Notes: generated from the sequence alone by a model not told the origin. A stretch of 64,000 bases of DNA from Oxytricha trifallax (GCA_000711775.1 ARYC01001459.1:1-64000); one strand, 5' to 3'. Shown: positions 12,444 through 25,532, counted from the stretch's first letter. A program made the numbers and translations.

Positions 12444-14069
12444 GAAAATAATAACTCACACTGCTCGCTCATAGCTATTTGAGCGCCTAAATAATACGCC
12501 TCATACTACTATTGCTAAAATTTATTATAATGATATTTTTGGCTTTTATATTTAAAAAATGATAATCAAATTGGACATTAACTTAAAAAGAAAATTGATT
12601 ATAAAATTGGAATAGAACAGTATTAAACGTTTTCACTCACTATATATGATAAAAAATCCATATTATATCAAACAACCATAATATCAAACAGTATTAATTT
12701 CTATTGCCATATTTAAAATATAATTTTCACTTTGAATTTTTGTTGAATATTTTAATAGAATTTTCTTTTAGATTTGTGTTTTAGTATTGCCACAATTACA
12801 ATTATTTTTATTACCTTACATAAAATAGTAAGTGCTAATTACTATATTTTACTGAGCAATAATAATATCAAAAACATTTACTTCGCATAAATCATTCTTT
12901 TAAATAAACTTTGCATTTTATATTAAATCTTATCATGATAATTACACTTCAAATTCACAGTTATTATATATTAATTAGCAATTATACCCACTCTCTCCTA
13001 TTGTAGAAATTAAAATTTATTTATTATTTTATCAGATTTATAGTATTATAAAATATTTTCTTATTTTAATTAAAATTAAATTTAATAAAGGAATATTCAA
13101 GTATATCACAAAGTTATATGAATGTGGATATTATTTTATTTCAAACTCCCTTAAATTTTGTAAAAATTAACAAAAACAAAGAAGATTTCAATGAATTTAT
13201 AGAATATAATTAAATTTAACAATTTATTTAGCATCTTTTTTATTTTAACTTAATTTTGAATATTCTTCTAAATTTCATCTGAACTGCTTTGTTTGTCTGC
13301 TGCTTTAATTACTGTTATTGTAGAAATACATTTGAATTTGGAAAATTAATTATTATTAAATTAAATATAAATCAAAATCGTGGCAGTTAAAGTTGGCCAA
13401 TTTAAACGATCTTGGGCTCATTCGATAGAGAATTCAAAATTAGCTGGACTTTATTATTGGCGGTACCATTTTATTTTTTCGAGAGAGCGAGATAACTCGA
13501 CTTTAATTAAATGCCTCTAAATTCATTAAATTATACCCTCTAATTAAAGTGAAGTTATCTCGCTCTCTTGATAAGATAAAATAGTACCGCCAATAGTAAA
13601 GTCCAGCTAATTTTGAATTCTCTATCGAATTAGTCCAAGATCGTTTAAATTGGCTAACTTTAACTGCCACGATTTTGATTTATATTTAATTTAATAATAA
13701 TTAATTTTCCAAATTCAAATGTATTTCTACAATATTATTATTTTGAACTTAAGAAATATCTGCGATTTGACTATGATTTGGGAAATTCTTTCTTAACTTA
13801 ATAATATAAAAAATAAATACGAAATGATATTTTTTCATATAAGAATTAAATACACAGTATATTAGAGTTATTTAAACTTCTTTGGCTGTCTAATTTGAGT
13901 ATAGTTATTATAGATTTAATTCTAGTCTTGTTAATAAAACTGTCCTTAATTTTGATCTGTAATCATAATGCTTGGTTCTTAATACTCATTGCTGTCTCTA
14001 AACCCTTTGAGTTAAATGTTAAAGAAATTTTGAAATGAATTTAAAAACTAATTTAATAAGATGGTATAT
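12444..14069. other. Non-coding AT-rich interval with one foldback element
   Basis: Apart from the foldback element at 13318-13732, I see no reading frame with coding-like composition on either strand. A slightly GC-richer stretch (12450-12510) follows the bZIP stop and is probably its 3' region. Confidence 0.5.
13318..13732. mobile_element. Foldback TA-flanked element, family 1, copy 2
   Basis: A 415-bp palindrome with ends TTGTAGAAATACATTTGAAT and its complement, flanked by TA (13316-13317, 13733-13734). The inner stem has GGACTTTATTATTGGCGGTA and GAGAGCGAGATAACT, matching copy 1 with substitutions that are mostly mirrored in both arms. It lies in non-coding DNA between the bZIP and coiled-coil genes. 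Confidence 0.85.
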
Positions 14070-16963
14070 TCATTAATACTCATGAAATCTAGAAAATCTA
14101 GGTTTTATTATCTTTTATAATAAATAGGAAAGAGTTATTTTATTAATACATAATACCATAATAATATTTGAATATATATAAGATTGAGTTTTATTTTCAT
14201 AAATGATATTATAGTCTTATTAAATCGCTTAAACTCCGCCTTCTTCATTTTCTTCATAAGTTGTATTGTAATAGAGATCTTAATTCAATTGAGGATTATT
14301 GTTCTCATATGTGTTTTGAGTAACATATTAATTTAATATATAAAGAAAATAAAACAAATAATAAGCAGTATATTTATTCAATTTCTGAGTATAGTTTTGG
14401 TGAGAAGACGTGTTTTAGTGTATGCTGCTTATATTGTTAAATTACTACTAAGAATTTTGTTGATTAGTCTATCGTGAGCCTGCTTTGGTAAGTTAATTGT
14501 AGTTATTTAACTGGGTACTTTGAGTGCTTGGGTTATTGGTAGTCAAACCAGTCACTACTTATTAACTTGTGTTTCTGCTCTAATCTGGACTTATTATACT
14601 ATTCTATCTTGAAGTAAATTTATTCAAGCCAATCTTAGAAACAGGCCTTTGAGTTTAAATGCTTCTTTGGTTCTTAGAATGCCCTCTTGAGTAAGACCTT
14701 TAAGAATTGAGAGATTTCTCACGCTTTTCTTTCTCTAATTATATATACTTTTCCTTGCAGCAATCTCTCAGCCTTCTTTAAGATGTTGGGAAAGCCTCTA
14801 AAGTATGTTGTTGACCGCATGAATCTACTGTATTTTAACTTTGCAAAGGCAGGCAATTTGGCATTGAATCTAGAGTAGTAGCATTATCATCTCTTCGATC
14901 TAGTGTATTTTAATAAGACTAATTGTGCTAATGATTCACAACGAAGTAATTTCCTTTTATATCTGGGGAGTTCACTTGACTGAAAACTTATCTTTGAATA
15001 TATGCAGGATGAGATTGTTAATTTGGAAATTGGCTCTAGTCTTCATGATCTTCAATAAGGAAAACTTCTTAAGCCAGATTTTCATTATAGTTTTAAGATC
15101 TTTCTCTAATTGGCGTAACTTTCGCAGAAGGTCCTTGACTACTTGTATCAACTGATTTAGGATAATTATTTTATCTAAAGCTATTCATTCTACTGTTTTA
15201 TTAAGAGGGCAAGTTCAAGAAACTGTGCTTTTAATGTGATTCTAAATTACACTAGTCTAATCTATTTTTGAACTCTGTATTAAGTTACATGCTAGTATTA
15301 GCTGAATTCTGCTATTGATAATTTTACTGGCCTTTCAGCAACATAACTCCTTGCACATTACTCTCTAAGTGATTCAATCGATACTCCAAATTTTAATCAT
15401 ATCTTCTCTACTCTCGTTATTCTAGCTCCTTAATGCGCTTATTAAGTTCCATATTTTCTTTCTGACTCTACTAGTACTTAATCTCAATTTGTTCATTCTG
15501 TATTCTAAGTTTTCTAATTTAGTCAAGCAAATGCTTTTCTCTCAAGTACTACTCATGCATATAGTCTTCAGTCTATGATATTTAAACATCTTCATATTTT
15601 TACTGTAACGACATTGGTAGAGGGGAGACAATTTATTATTTTCTATTTTAGTAAGAAACAAGGGATGGTCTCTTGGAATCATTTTGATAAATAAATGTTT
15701 TTGGGCTGTTTGGTAATCCAGAAAACTAATTCTAATTATTTTCAGATGGAGTGATGGAAGGTCTGTTCTAAATGAATGATACAAAACTAGAGCTTTACTG
15801 ATTTCGAGCAGTTGATTTTCTTGAATCTATAGTTTACTAGTTTGAAGTTACAATGTTTTAATTCGTAAGTAATTATTCAGTAGTGTTTTATATATTTTTA
15901 TTGGGTCAAAACTTAAAATCTAATCCTTTTTTTATATAAAATTTATAATTAGATTGATTTTATTTTCACTTTAAATAATCATTTATAAAATGCTTTGACA
16001 TAAGTTTACAGTTATAAATTTATTGATATTTTTATTTAAAAGCTCTTCTTTGATCCTTGTCTTTAAATATTTTCTTTGTAAAATTTTATCAAAAAATAAA
16101 TTATTTAATAATTTATATAATAGCATAATAAAACAACTTCACCGATTTTTATTTTAAGAACTCTAAGGTAGTTCCACTGATTTCTATTGAATTTATTAGT
16201 TTTATCTCACAGATTACTAATTTGTATTTTATTTTGGCATATTTTAAGCTTTTGTGTCTTGATTTAAGTTCCTCAGCTATTAAATCTTAAACCTAGAGTA
16301 TTCTTTTTGAATGCTATCTTTTTCCATTTGTAACTCAACTTTTTAAGTCTCTCTAACCCCCTACTTCCTGGAACTTTGTTCTCCATTTTTATCAACGAAA
16401 TCTTGAATAAATCTCTCCTTTAGTACCTACTTTTAAACCTCGCTATGTTGATTCATTTGTGATTGTAATTTCTTAATTTCACGCTTTAGTAAATCGTTTT
16501 CTCGTTCTATAAAGTCATTCTCTAAATTGTTAACTTGCTTTTTGAGTTCCATGGATTTATCTAAGTAGCTCTATCTACTGTCATTATCTAGAATACTTGA
16601 GATTTATTACTGAATTTTGTTCTATCTTTTATTCAAAGGTACTATTTCATGTGAAAGATGCTTCTAATTTGATTAATTCACTAGTAATTGATTTTAGTTT
16701 CCAGGCTGAGGTGATAATAGCATATTATTATTTTAGTCATTAATCTGTGTGTAAGTAATTAGACTACTGGGATCATGATTTTTATTAATGGCGCTTGGTC
16801 TCTACTGAAATTGAGCACTTAAGCGATGTTAGTTTAGGTCTACCTCTGATTAATTGGAAGAGGAGAGGGAAGAGAGGGGTCTCTCAATGTTAAGTTGCGA
16901 TTGAGAATTTTATTCTAAATACTGGTTGAATGGACTGTGTTAAAGTTGCTGTTTATTTTTCAT
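14070..16963 (-). CDS. Coiled-coil, Q/N-rich protein
   Basis: ATG at 16963 opens MKNKQQLQHSPFNQYLEQNS. A first coiled coil follows (SMELKKQVNNLENDFIEREN, KREIKKLQSQMNQHSE), then an IES at 15856-16151 bounded by TTTTAA repeats; removing it joins LPQSSQ to NIVTSNQQTIDSRKS in frame. A second coiled coil reads YLREKHLLDQIRKLRIQNEQ then ENMELNKRIKELEQREQ. The rest is polar: RRYDQNLEYRLNHLES, SRGHSKNQRSIQTQRPVSK. A 69-bp IES (14317-14385, TGAGTA repeats) precedes the acidic tail NTTYEENEEGGV. The frame remains open to TGA 14070-14072, but the last 50 codons look non-coding, so the true end may be near 14220. A cytoskeletal or scaffold role is likely; I do not recognise the family. Confidence 0.65.
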
Positions 16964-17320
16964 ATTTAATTTTAAATTCATATATTTCAAACAATAATAT
17001 TGAGAAAAATACTTGACTTGAAAATATTTTCAGTATTATTAGGAAATTAAATCATTGAGATAATCTAATAATCTTCTCCTTACAAGATAACCTCTAAAAG
17101 TTTTCTATATTAAAGTAGCTTAATATTTCAGGTGTAACTATATGGTAGTCCATATTTTCGGACATACTTTATATTTTTCTACTTTAGATTATAAAACATC
17201 TAATTTATATTCTAACTAATAAACACAAATTTTCAAATACGTTTTATAAAAAAGTTTTTTTATTCTGGTGAATTATTATTCAGAATTATATTTAATAGGA
17301 GTGAATAATATTAACAATGA

Positions 17321-19559
17321 TCATTCCATAATATTAATATATTTCTTAATTATTTATATTTAAAAAAATTATATTAATATTAGAACATAAAAACAATACA
17401 TCCTTAACTACTTATATGATTTTCTTATTCTAAATCTAACAATATACCCTTTAATATAAGCTTATATTTTCTTTATATTTCTGATAAGACTCTTCCTATA
17501 TTAAATGAATTTAAGATTCTTAATCCATCTTTGAATTCTAGTAACATATTTGATTTCGTTTTAATCAGCTAAATTCTTCAAGGCTATCTAACTTAATGCT
17601 ACATATTTTTGCTTTTCCAAATCTAAAGCGTCCAAAAGCCTAAAATCTTACGACTCAATATATTCTTAGATTTCCGAATGTACTATATGTATAACTTGAT
17701 ATTCTTTGAAATTTCTTAATATATCGTATTCTAATTTAATGTCAATATTTAGTTTTTATAGCTTTTATCTTTGATTTCTGTAATCTGACGGTTTCAAGGG
17801 TTGATCTCTATATTTGTAATTGAGATAGTCGTTTATTAAATGAATAATTTCCTCTTACTGGTGCCAGCTACTAGAGCCAATATTTAAATTATTTTACAAT
17901 GAGGCATTTTAAGGGCTTATATCTAGACTTTTCAGAATAATTTGATGCTCGCCTTAGCCCTAGCTCTGTTAAGAATTATAGTTTTAGTTTTACACTTTGT
18001 TTTGAGCTTCTAATGATTTTCTAGATAACAGACTTGGTGATAAATTTTGGGATTGTATATAAGAGCGACTGGTATATGTTATCTTAAAAGCTCCTTAAAA
18101 TTAATTCTTAGGATCTTTTGATTTACTGCTTATTAAATTTTACTGAATCATATTAGGTTACTGAATATCAATTTCTTCGATTTAATCATACATAATCATC
18201 GCTTTAAGTTTCTTATGATTTTTATTTTACCCTCCATTTTTACCAAAATCTTCAGCGAATCCGATTGATAGAGGACTTACAACGAGAAGAAGTGAGGATT
18301 TTTCTATTTTCTTTAATTGCTTATATAGTTCTTAATCAGTAAGTCCTAAAACTTGAACTGAAAAATAGCATGATCCAATTTAAGGCTATTATTAAAAGCA
18401 AAGTTTGAGATAGAGCTGCTCTAACTATTCAACTTTGATATTGTATTGAAGGTATGGGGGGGGGGAAGTTTCCTGTCAAGTAAATATTTTTTATATATAT
18501 ATAATTTTTATTAGTTAAATATAAAATATTTTAATTAATAATTTTTTACTCTTTAAATGGCTAAAGGATAATTTAAACATTTTTTAAGAATTAAATTGAT
18601 AAATTGGAATTATTTTATAATATCATTACTTGAGATATAGAACCATATTTTTATTATTATTCTTACTAAAAGTTTTGAAAAACTAATGCAAAATAAGATG
18701 AATATTAATTAAAATATTGTTCAACATGAAGTAAATCTTGTTATTCTTTATGATTGATAGGTAAATAGTTGAATCAAAAATATGTGAAAATAAAATAAGG
18801 TGTTTATAGTGGTCAAAAATAAAAATTCCATAAAGAAAAAATAAATTAAAAAAAATAATATTTTTCTTGACAGGAAACTTCCCTAAAAAATTTTTTTATC
18901 ATAAACCTTGACAGGAAACTTCCCCCCCCCCGAAGGTATTGCTTCGTTTACTGAATCTTTTTGTAGATGCTTTTCTTATTGAAATAAGTGACTAGTTACT
19001 ATGGAAAGATGGTATTGATCTCTCTTATGTCTAGTTAAGCACTGTGAATATCTTTGATACCTTAACTCTCAATTAATCTTACACTCTCAAGTAGGGCTGC
19101 TTGCTTAATAGCTATAGTCTCTTCGTTATAATCATGATGAATTATGTTGAAATAGCTTAGTTGATTGAAAAGTAATTTAATTTCATGATTTGAGAGAGTA
19201 TTCACTTTTTAGTTATGTATTTTCTTAGGCTGAGGTATTTAATTACTGTCTTCTTAATCTTGTTCAATAAATTACTCAAAATTTTTAATCATTTCTGAGG
19301 CATAAAGTCTTCTTCTTAACACAAAAGAGACATTTTACAAGATATTTGGTTGGTAATTATTGGTTGAAATATTAGAATTTTTAGTTTGCATATAAGTGTC
19401 TTGCATGAAATCTGAAATTTTAGTGTTTTTTATATCATGAACATAGCGAAGGATTTCTTCATTGTCATTTTAGTTATTTTAAGAGAGTGGAGTAGTTAGT
19501 TAAGAGCCTTACGATGCTAAACTTTGTCTGTTATCAACTTGAGATTCCGATTAAATCAT
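17321..19559 (-). CDS. FERM-like domain protein with C-terminal IQ motifs
   Basis: ATG at 19559 opens MIQSESQVDNRQSLASQ. About residues 150-330 resemble FERM lobes 2-3: IYKKIQQTKQYLQYN, YLKLCFQQQPQIGSCYFSVQ, SSLLLVVSPLSIGFAEDF, AMIMYDQIEEIDI (compare YL..........G..FF.V and the LLVSP block of FERM proteins). The C-terminus has two IQ-like calmodulin sites, IQRWIKNLKFIQYRKSL and IQAYIKGYIVRFRIRKSY. A foldback element (18456-18931) flanked by GAAGGTAT cuts the frame between TKQYL and QYNIKVEQ; precise loss of one repeat plus the element restores it. Stop TGA is at 17321-17323. The family call is moderate; a membrane-cytoskeleton adaptor is the best guess. Confidence 0.65.
18456..18931. mobile_element. 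Foldback element with G10/C10 ends acting as an IES
   Basis: The element begins with ten G then AAGTTTCCTGTCAAG and ends CTTGACAGGAAACTT then ten C. The 8-bp direct repeat GAAGGTAT lies immediately outside at 18448-18455 and 18932-18939. The right end carries a second nested copy of the terminal motif (about 18870-18890). It has no coding capacity. It interrupts the FERM-like gene, and the flanking repeat is both target-site duplication and pointer. Confidence 0.9.
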
Positions 19560-19807
19560 AGCGTACAAAATTTATGATTTTTAATTATAAATTGCATAAG
19601 ATTATACAATCCATAATCTAGGTAATTTTAGAGTTTCAATTTAAGGGAGATGTGATACAAGAGAGTTTACAAGCTGGATTCTGGATCCAAATCAAATTCT
19701 AATAGTTGCTTAAATTTGCGTTCTATCAAATAAACTCTTATCATTTTATTAATTATAAACAAACAAATAATATAATTTAATAACAATAATATTAAAATAA
19801 TTCAAAA

Positions 19808-21514
19808 ATGTATTTGAATCTATCTAGTATAGTTTGCTAGCCAATCTAAGAATAAACCAAAGAAGAAATTATGCAACATGCTATTGAGAATTAATATTAA
19901 AATTACTTGTGTGAATTATAACAATAGCAGTAATATTTAGATTTATTGGAATCTAAACAAGAAAATTAAAATATTTCAAATTCATAAAGATCAATTCAAG
20001 ATGATATCAATTTAGAATAGTCTAAATCTCAAAAACTTTCAAATCAATCAATAAAGTCAAATTAAAATATTGAACCAGTTAAATCAACTTTAAATTTTGA
20101 ACAAGCCTCAAAATCTCAACTTTATGAATAAATTAGTCAAGGACTATAGAACAAAGAAATGACTTAGATTAAATTGCTTCAACTTTCAAACACTCTTTAA
20201 AAGCAAAAAACGTTGATAAAATCGACTGGTTAAGTTATAACAAGTTTAAATCTTTCGAATAATATGATTGATACTGAGTTCATAAAAATTAATAAGAAAG
20301 TACTAAGCGAGCTATTATAATAAAATAAGATAAGTTAAGTTGATTTTAGTAGAAATAACATGGATACTGAAGGATTGGAGATATTAGTATAGGTTTTAAA
20401 ATAAAATTAATGGCTTAAGACCCTAAATTTAAGTAACAATTAGATAAATTCTGATCATGCTGAGGTTTTATGTGGACTTTTTCAAATTAAACAAATAGAG
20501 ATTGATCTCTCTAATAACGAATTGAAAGATTAATTTTTTAACAAAATATTCTTGCATACTTAGAAAGAAGAATTCAATGTCTAGAAATTGATTGTTAAAA
20601 ACTGTCAACTTACAAATAGAGTTATTAATTAAATATCTAATAACTTAAAAAAATTACCAATTCTCAAGTAGATAGTACTTATCGACAATTTAATTGATGA
20701 TTTTGAAGCTCTTCAAGAATTAGAGACTAAATTACTAGTAAGAGAAAAAATGAATAAATTCAATAAACATTAGCCAACTTTACCTAAATTTGAACTTTAG
20801 CAAGACTCTGGAGATTTACATTTTTAGGATATCAATGACTTACTAACTCTTAAATATATATTCTAAAATACAAAGTTAATCATAGATGAGAGAGCCCTTA
20901 TATTTTGTCAAGATAGAATTGATCATATCTTCCCTAAGTAGAGTAAAATACTAGCTAAATTTTTAAGTATTCATCATAAATCAGTAAATTAAATCTAGCA
21001 GAGTAGAGATCTTTCTTCCCCTTCAAAATAAGATAAGTAAAAAACTGTATAATTGGCAGCCTCTCCCTTATAATAGAGCTTAGTTACTGCTTCAATAGAA
21101 TTGGTTCAACAATTTAGAGACATTGTTTTGTATAATAATATAACACTCTTAGATCTTTCTTGTAATTATCTGGCAGATGCAAGTATTAATCGAGGTTTAA
21201 ACTTGCTTAAATTATGCTCGCACAAACTAAGTGTCCTGAAGTTAGATGGAAACCTGATAAATTTTTACAGTTTGTAATCACTTCATAAATTAATAGAGAA
21301 ATTAGGAATCAAAGGAATATAAGTTTTGAGTTTAAAATAATGTGATTTGAAGTGTAATTGTAATAATTATGATAATCTTAGTGAATTAGAGTTTCAAGAA
21401 AAAGCGATAAACTAGAAATGTCCACTTGAAATGCTAATGCTTTTAATGTCTGTAATATGAAGGAATGCTGAATTTAACGTTAATAATTATAAAATCTAAA
21501 ATTAATAATTATGA
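19808..21514 (+). CDS. Leucine-rich repeat protein, uninterrupted
   Basis: A single 568-codon frame in the ciliate code from ATG 19808 to TGA 21512-21514, with no intron or IES. After a Gln-rich start (ENQYQNYLCELQQQQQYLDL) come ribonuclease-inhibitor-type repeats: VITSLNLSNNMIDTEFI, ISQVDFSRNNMDTEGLEIL, WLKTLNLSNNQINSDHAEV, IEIDLSNNELKDQ, ITLLDLSCNYLADASI, LSVLKLDGNLINFYSLQSL. This family usually mediates protein binding; ciliates have many cytosolic and ciliary members. The stop overlaps the start of the next gene by ATGA. An 11-bp direct repeat TTAATAATTAT (21480, 21502) lies just before the stop. Confidence 0.9.
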
Positions 21515-23927
21515 GCTTTTCATCCAACTTCCAAGGTAACTCTCATTTCAATAGTCATGGTTAGTCTGCTAATCTTACCAACTAAACTGAAACCAATCGT
21601 CAAGCAATACCTCCTGCAAAATCATTTGGTCTTGAGAATTCTCATCCAAATGTTTTTCCCTACAATCAATCTTCTGGATATACTCAAAAGCAAAGTTATA
21701 GAAACTTAAAGCCATTTTCTGTAAAATTGAGCCAGAATACTCAATTACCAGCCAACGCAGGAGTGGATTAAATAAAAAACTTTCTTAATCAGAGAACGTC
21801 AGTTGAAACCAAGAAGCAAGAGTTAGCCTCAAACTCAAACTAGAGTTTCAACTTCCCTTTTAAAAAAATTGGAAATTCTGCATAAAATCACTTTAGTTAA
21901 AATCCCATCAATAATCGTAGAAGTCATGGTATTCTTAATAGTTCTTAGAACTCTATGAACTTTCAAGTTTAAGCCCCTTAACGTCAAAGCACAGATAATT
22001 CAAATATTGACCTCTAAAAAGGATTGAATGAGTTAAGTTTGAACCAAGCAGCTTATGAGAACAACAAACTCAAAAGAGATGAAGAAGCCAAAACTTAGCT
22101 TAACAATCCCTTTCACTCACCTTTTGCTGATTGCATCTCTGATTAGACTCTTGAAGGACCTTCACATATGCATGATACATTTATGAAAAAGATTAGTGAC
22201 AATAACTTTGGCAACTACAAAAGTCGTCAGTCTGATATATTTAACCACTCTCATGATTCAAATATTAAGAATTAAAGTTTTGTAAAATTATTCCATTTTA
22301 TAATACTCCCTCTTAGTTCCTTCCATTCATTACAGAGTAAAAAGCTATGCCTAACCAGAATGTTTGTGGCTAGCCTCCTATGAATGAAGATTATGAGAAA
22401 CTTTTCCAAAGAATTGGCTTTCCTGTTTACAGAGATCCAGTAATGGAAACTCTCAGTATTTCTACTTAACAAGTCTCAACCTAAGATCAACACCAGAATG
22501 GCAAGCAGAGTCCAAATCCTCCTGAACTCAAAAGAAAAAGCAAGCCTTTCCAAAGAAAGATTTTCAATGCTGATCAAGAATAGATTCAGCCTTTCTAATT
22601 CAGCATGTAGTCATCTATTTAACCTGAAGATTCTGAATTGAATTATGATGAAAGTGAGAACGAGGACATTGACTATTTGGACAACCTTGAAGCAACCAGG
22701 TTACTGCAAAGGTTGAGTGTCGATGAGTTTACAAAGGTCAAGCAATCAGCTCAAAACTTGAATGAAATGTTTTCACTTGCTTAGTAAAATCAAGCCTAAG
22801 ATGACCAGTTAGAAAGAAGTGATACTTTCATAAATATTCAATTGGAGAGAATCAAGAGCAAGCAAACTGGTCCAAGAGAAAACAAGGACAAGCAGAAAAT
22901 CATACCTCACAAGAAAGAATTGAAGTCTGTTCAACCTATGAAAAGAGTCTTCTCAAACGTTTCTAACTCTCCCAAGCAAGTCAAAGAAAACTAAGTCTAA
23001 ATCATTTTTCATTAATTTTATAAAATCAGACCTTTGATTGGAAGAACCTAAAGAGCATTTCATGAAGATGAGTTCAAACCAGTTGGCTGCATTTCCCTTC
23101 AAACTTTGGACTCCTAAGAAAGCAATTAAAAGTGCTACGTTGATTACTATGTTTATGATGATGCTGATCTTATGATTTTATGAATAAACTTTCAATTACT
23201 TTCAATAACATGCTTAAATAAGCTAAAAATCAATGAAATATAATATTAGTTTGTTATTTAAATAAAGATTCCCACTGAACAAGAATTCGTGAATGGTTAG
23301 TTAGTTGACAAGGACTACATTCAAGAAGTAATAAGAGACTGCGATAGTGATTCAGACGACGAACTTATCTCTGTTCACTAAAACTACTGCATGAATGAAT
23401 GCAAACTTGTCCTCTAGCATTACTCAAGTTTATCACCAGATTTGCTATATCCACTTCTCAGCAATGCAAGCATCTATGATTTAGGTTAAATGGGTTTTTA
23501 TATGTTTGTTTTATCTCTGAAAGACTCAGGTATCCCCATATGTACGATGAGTGCGGCTACTTGAAAGAGCACACCGTGAACTACTTGGAAGATGTTTGTG
23601 AAGGGGACTTTTAAGGATATATCGGAGACTCTGACTGTGAGAACTATCAATTTGAGACTATCTAAGAGGATCAGAGAGAGTATGATGAAGACTTTGAACA
23701 AGATTAAAATTCATAAATTGATCACTAGTATGCTGAGATGACTCCCTGCTTTGGATAATCAAATATAAAAATTTATTTATACAAATTCAATCTTATAATT
23801 ATGAGTAATAAGCATTATTATTTTAGGATTGCCTTAGTAACAAGACTACAGAAACAATGACGAGACTATGAATTCTTAACCCTCTCAGAACAAACAACAG
23901 ATGATTTACTAACCTTCAAGTAATTGA
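21511..23927 (+). CDS. Q/N-rich protein with acidic C-terminal region
   Basis: ATG 21511 opens MSFSSNFQGNSHFNSHGQ. A 35-nt GT..AG intron at 22282-22316 joins NIKNQSF to FLPFITEQKAMPNQN. Then come PVYRDPVMETLSIST, an acidic patch (DESENEDIDYLDNLEATRLL), and a basic stretch with SKQTGPRENKDKQK. Three IESs follow: 93 bp at 23174-23266 (GATT repeats), 26 bp at 23475-23500 (TATG repeats), and 73 bp at 23753-23825 (GGAT repeats). Each removal restores frame, giving IPTEQEFVNGQLVDKDYI, YPHMYDECGYLKEHTVNY, and the end IYQPSSN with TGA 23925-23927. No known domain is recognised. Its first bases overlap the LRR stop by four nucleotides on the same strand. Confidence 0.75.
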
Positions 23928-24328
23928 ATTGAGTTGAGATGTGTATTGGATGATCATTGTGAACTGTGACATTCTCAAAAATTCTTCAGAAGCTATGTGT
24001 GGCAATTAATAATTAAACTTTTGTATTTTGGATAATTTTCAATTTGATGTGTGTTTGAGTATAAATGTTGAAAAGATTTCATCTAATATGGCCAAAACGT
24101 AATTTATATGAAACTTTTTTATAATTAGATATTTTAATTAAAAATATAAATAATTTAAGAATAATGAAGTCTCTCAGCATAAATTTGTTAGTTAATGGTT
24201 ATTGATTCAATTTAATTTCTTATTTAATCTTCTTCATAGTTATATATAAAAAAAAAAACAAATAGTAAAAATGATAAAACTTAAATTAAATTGCTTTAAA
24301 CCAATTATTTTTAAATACAAATCAATAA
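23928..24328. other. Intergenic AT-rich spacer
   Basis: Lies between two convergent genes; no coding frame, hairpin family or repeat seen. Confidence 0.5.
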
Positions 24329-25532
24329 TCATCTCTGAGATTTCACATTCAGTTCATATTGCAATATTTACTCTTTAATGAGTAATATGATATTATTAAT
24401 TTATTTTCCAAATTGCCTTGCCTTAACTTTATCTATTTCTTTGCTAATATCCTTTAACATTTGCTTTGTCAGGATTATTTAATGTTTCTTCTTCATTTCT
24501 TCTTATTATAAGATTAAATTATTAGCATCAACTGAAATTCTCTCTGATTATTTTATTTCCTCGTTTGGATGTTAGGATTTGAAATCCACTTTTTCAGTTA
24601 AATCATTGTTTTGAACCTCTTACTACAATTTACTTTGAAGAATGCCAGATTCATTTGTTGGAATATTTCCCTATTAATTAATGTCACTATTCACTAATAA
24701 TTCCATCTCTTTAACTACATTCTATTATTGTTACTTTTCTTGCAAAGCTTTGTTATTAACAAAATACATAATCATAAGAAGTGTTCCTAAAGTGTTTTCT
24801 ATGACACTTCTCTATGTTGATAAAAGTCCCTTCATAATTAGGTTTAAATTGTATACTAAAATTTGTGCGAATCTTTCATCTGCGGAGAGATTGAAAATTC
24901 CACTCATTGCAAATTAGAAATCTTGAGAGTGATTTTTGTAACAAACATCAGATTAAATAGAATTGTTGGTTTTAATAGAAGATTAAGTCATGTCTAGCTG
25001 TGAAATATTTATAAATCATACAGTTTAGCTAAATATATAAATAAACTCTCAAATTTATGAAAACTTTTATTTTGTGAACTAGACTTAATATCATTGCCCT
25101 ATATTTAATCGCTAATATCGTGATGAAGATGTAAAATATCTAATAAAAATTCAAGTGTGTTTAATTCTAAAAAGATATCGTAATTTACTGGGTCATAAGC
25201 AAAATTGCATATATGAACTAAACTTTACAATCTGTAATCCTCATTAAATGTAGAATGAGGATTTTCAAGATCTTATAAAGAATTCTTGGCTTATTTTATA
25301 ACATAATTTTAATGCTTATCTTGGGCTTTTGTATTTCTTTTACCTATTTAGAATAGTTATATAGTATTTTATTGAGTTTAAATAGCAAAGATTTACTTTA
25401 GTTGAGAGAATTATCAGAACTATTTGGAAGTTAACCATTCTCATATTACTGCATAAGTTCATAAATATAGTGCTTTCGATCTAAATCTCTTTTACCAGTT
25501 TTTTCTTTGATTCGTTTTAAGCTTGTCAACAT
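24329..25532 (-). CDS. ARMC7: ARMC7-like armadillo-repeat protein
   Basis: ATG 25532 opens MLTSLKRIKEKTGKRDLDRK. A 59-nt intron (starts GTAAAAG) follows LYNYSKQ. The diagnostic block SLVHICNFAYDPVNYDIFLE then LNTLEFLLDIL matches the NFAYDPxNY..L..LxVLxLFLD core of ARMC7, and FQFAMSGIFNLSADERFAQI matches the second armadillo repeat (EFAIGGLCNL). Between them the frame is interrupted by 26 bp bounded by TATAAAT repeats (25010 and 25036). Without its removal there appear to be two genes overlapping by ATGA; with it, one 372-residue protein results. That is about twice the length of animal ARMC7, the extra part being a polar insert and a coiled C-terminus (TKQMLKDISKEIDKVKARQF). Stop 24329-24331. 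Animal ARMC7 is linked to spliceosome assembly. It is divergent from PP4C across 166 bp. Confidence 0.82.

Noticed and set aside
24988..24991. Bacterial-style ATGA coupling of two genes
   Set aside because: A 26-bp repeat-bounded interval joins both halves into one ARMC7 protein, so the overlap is an artefact of unremoved germline DNA.
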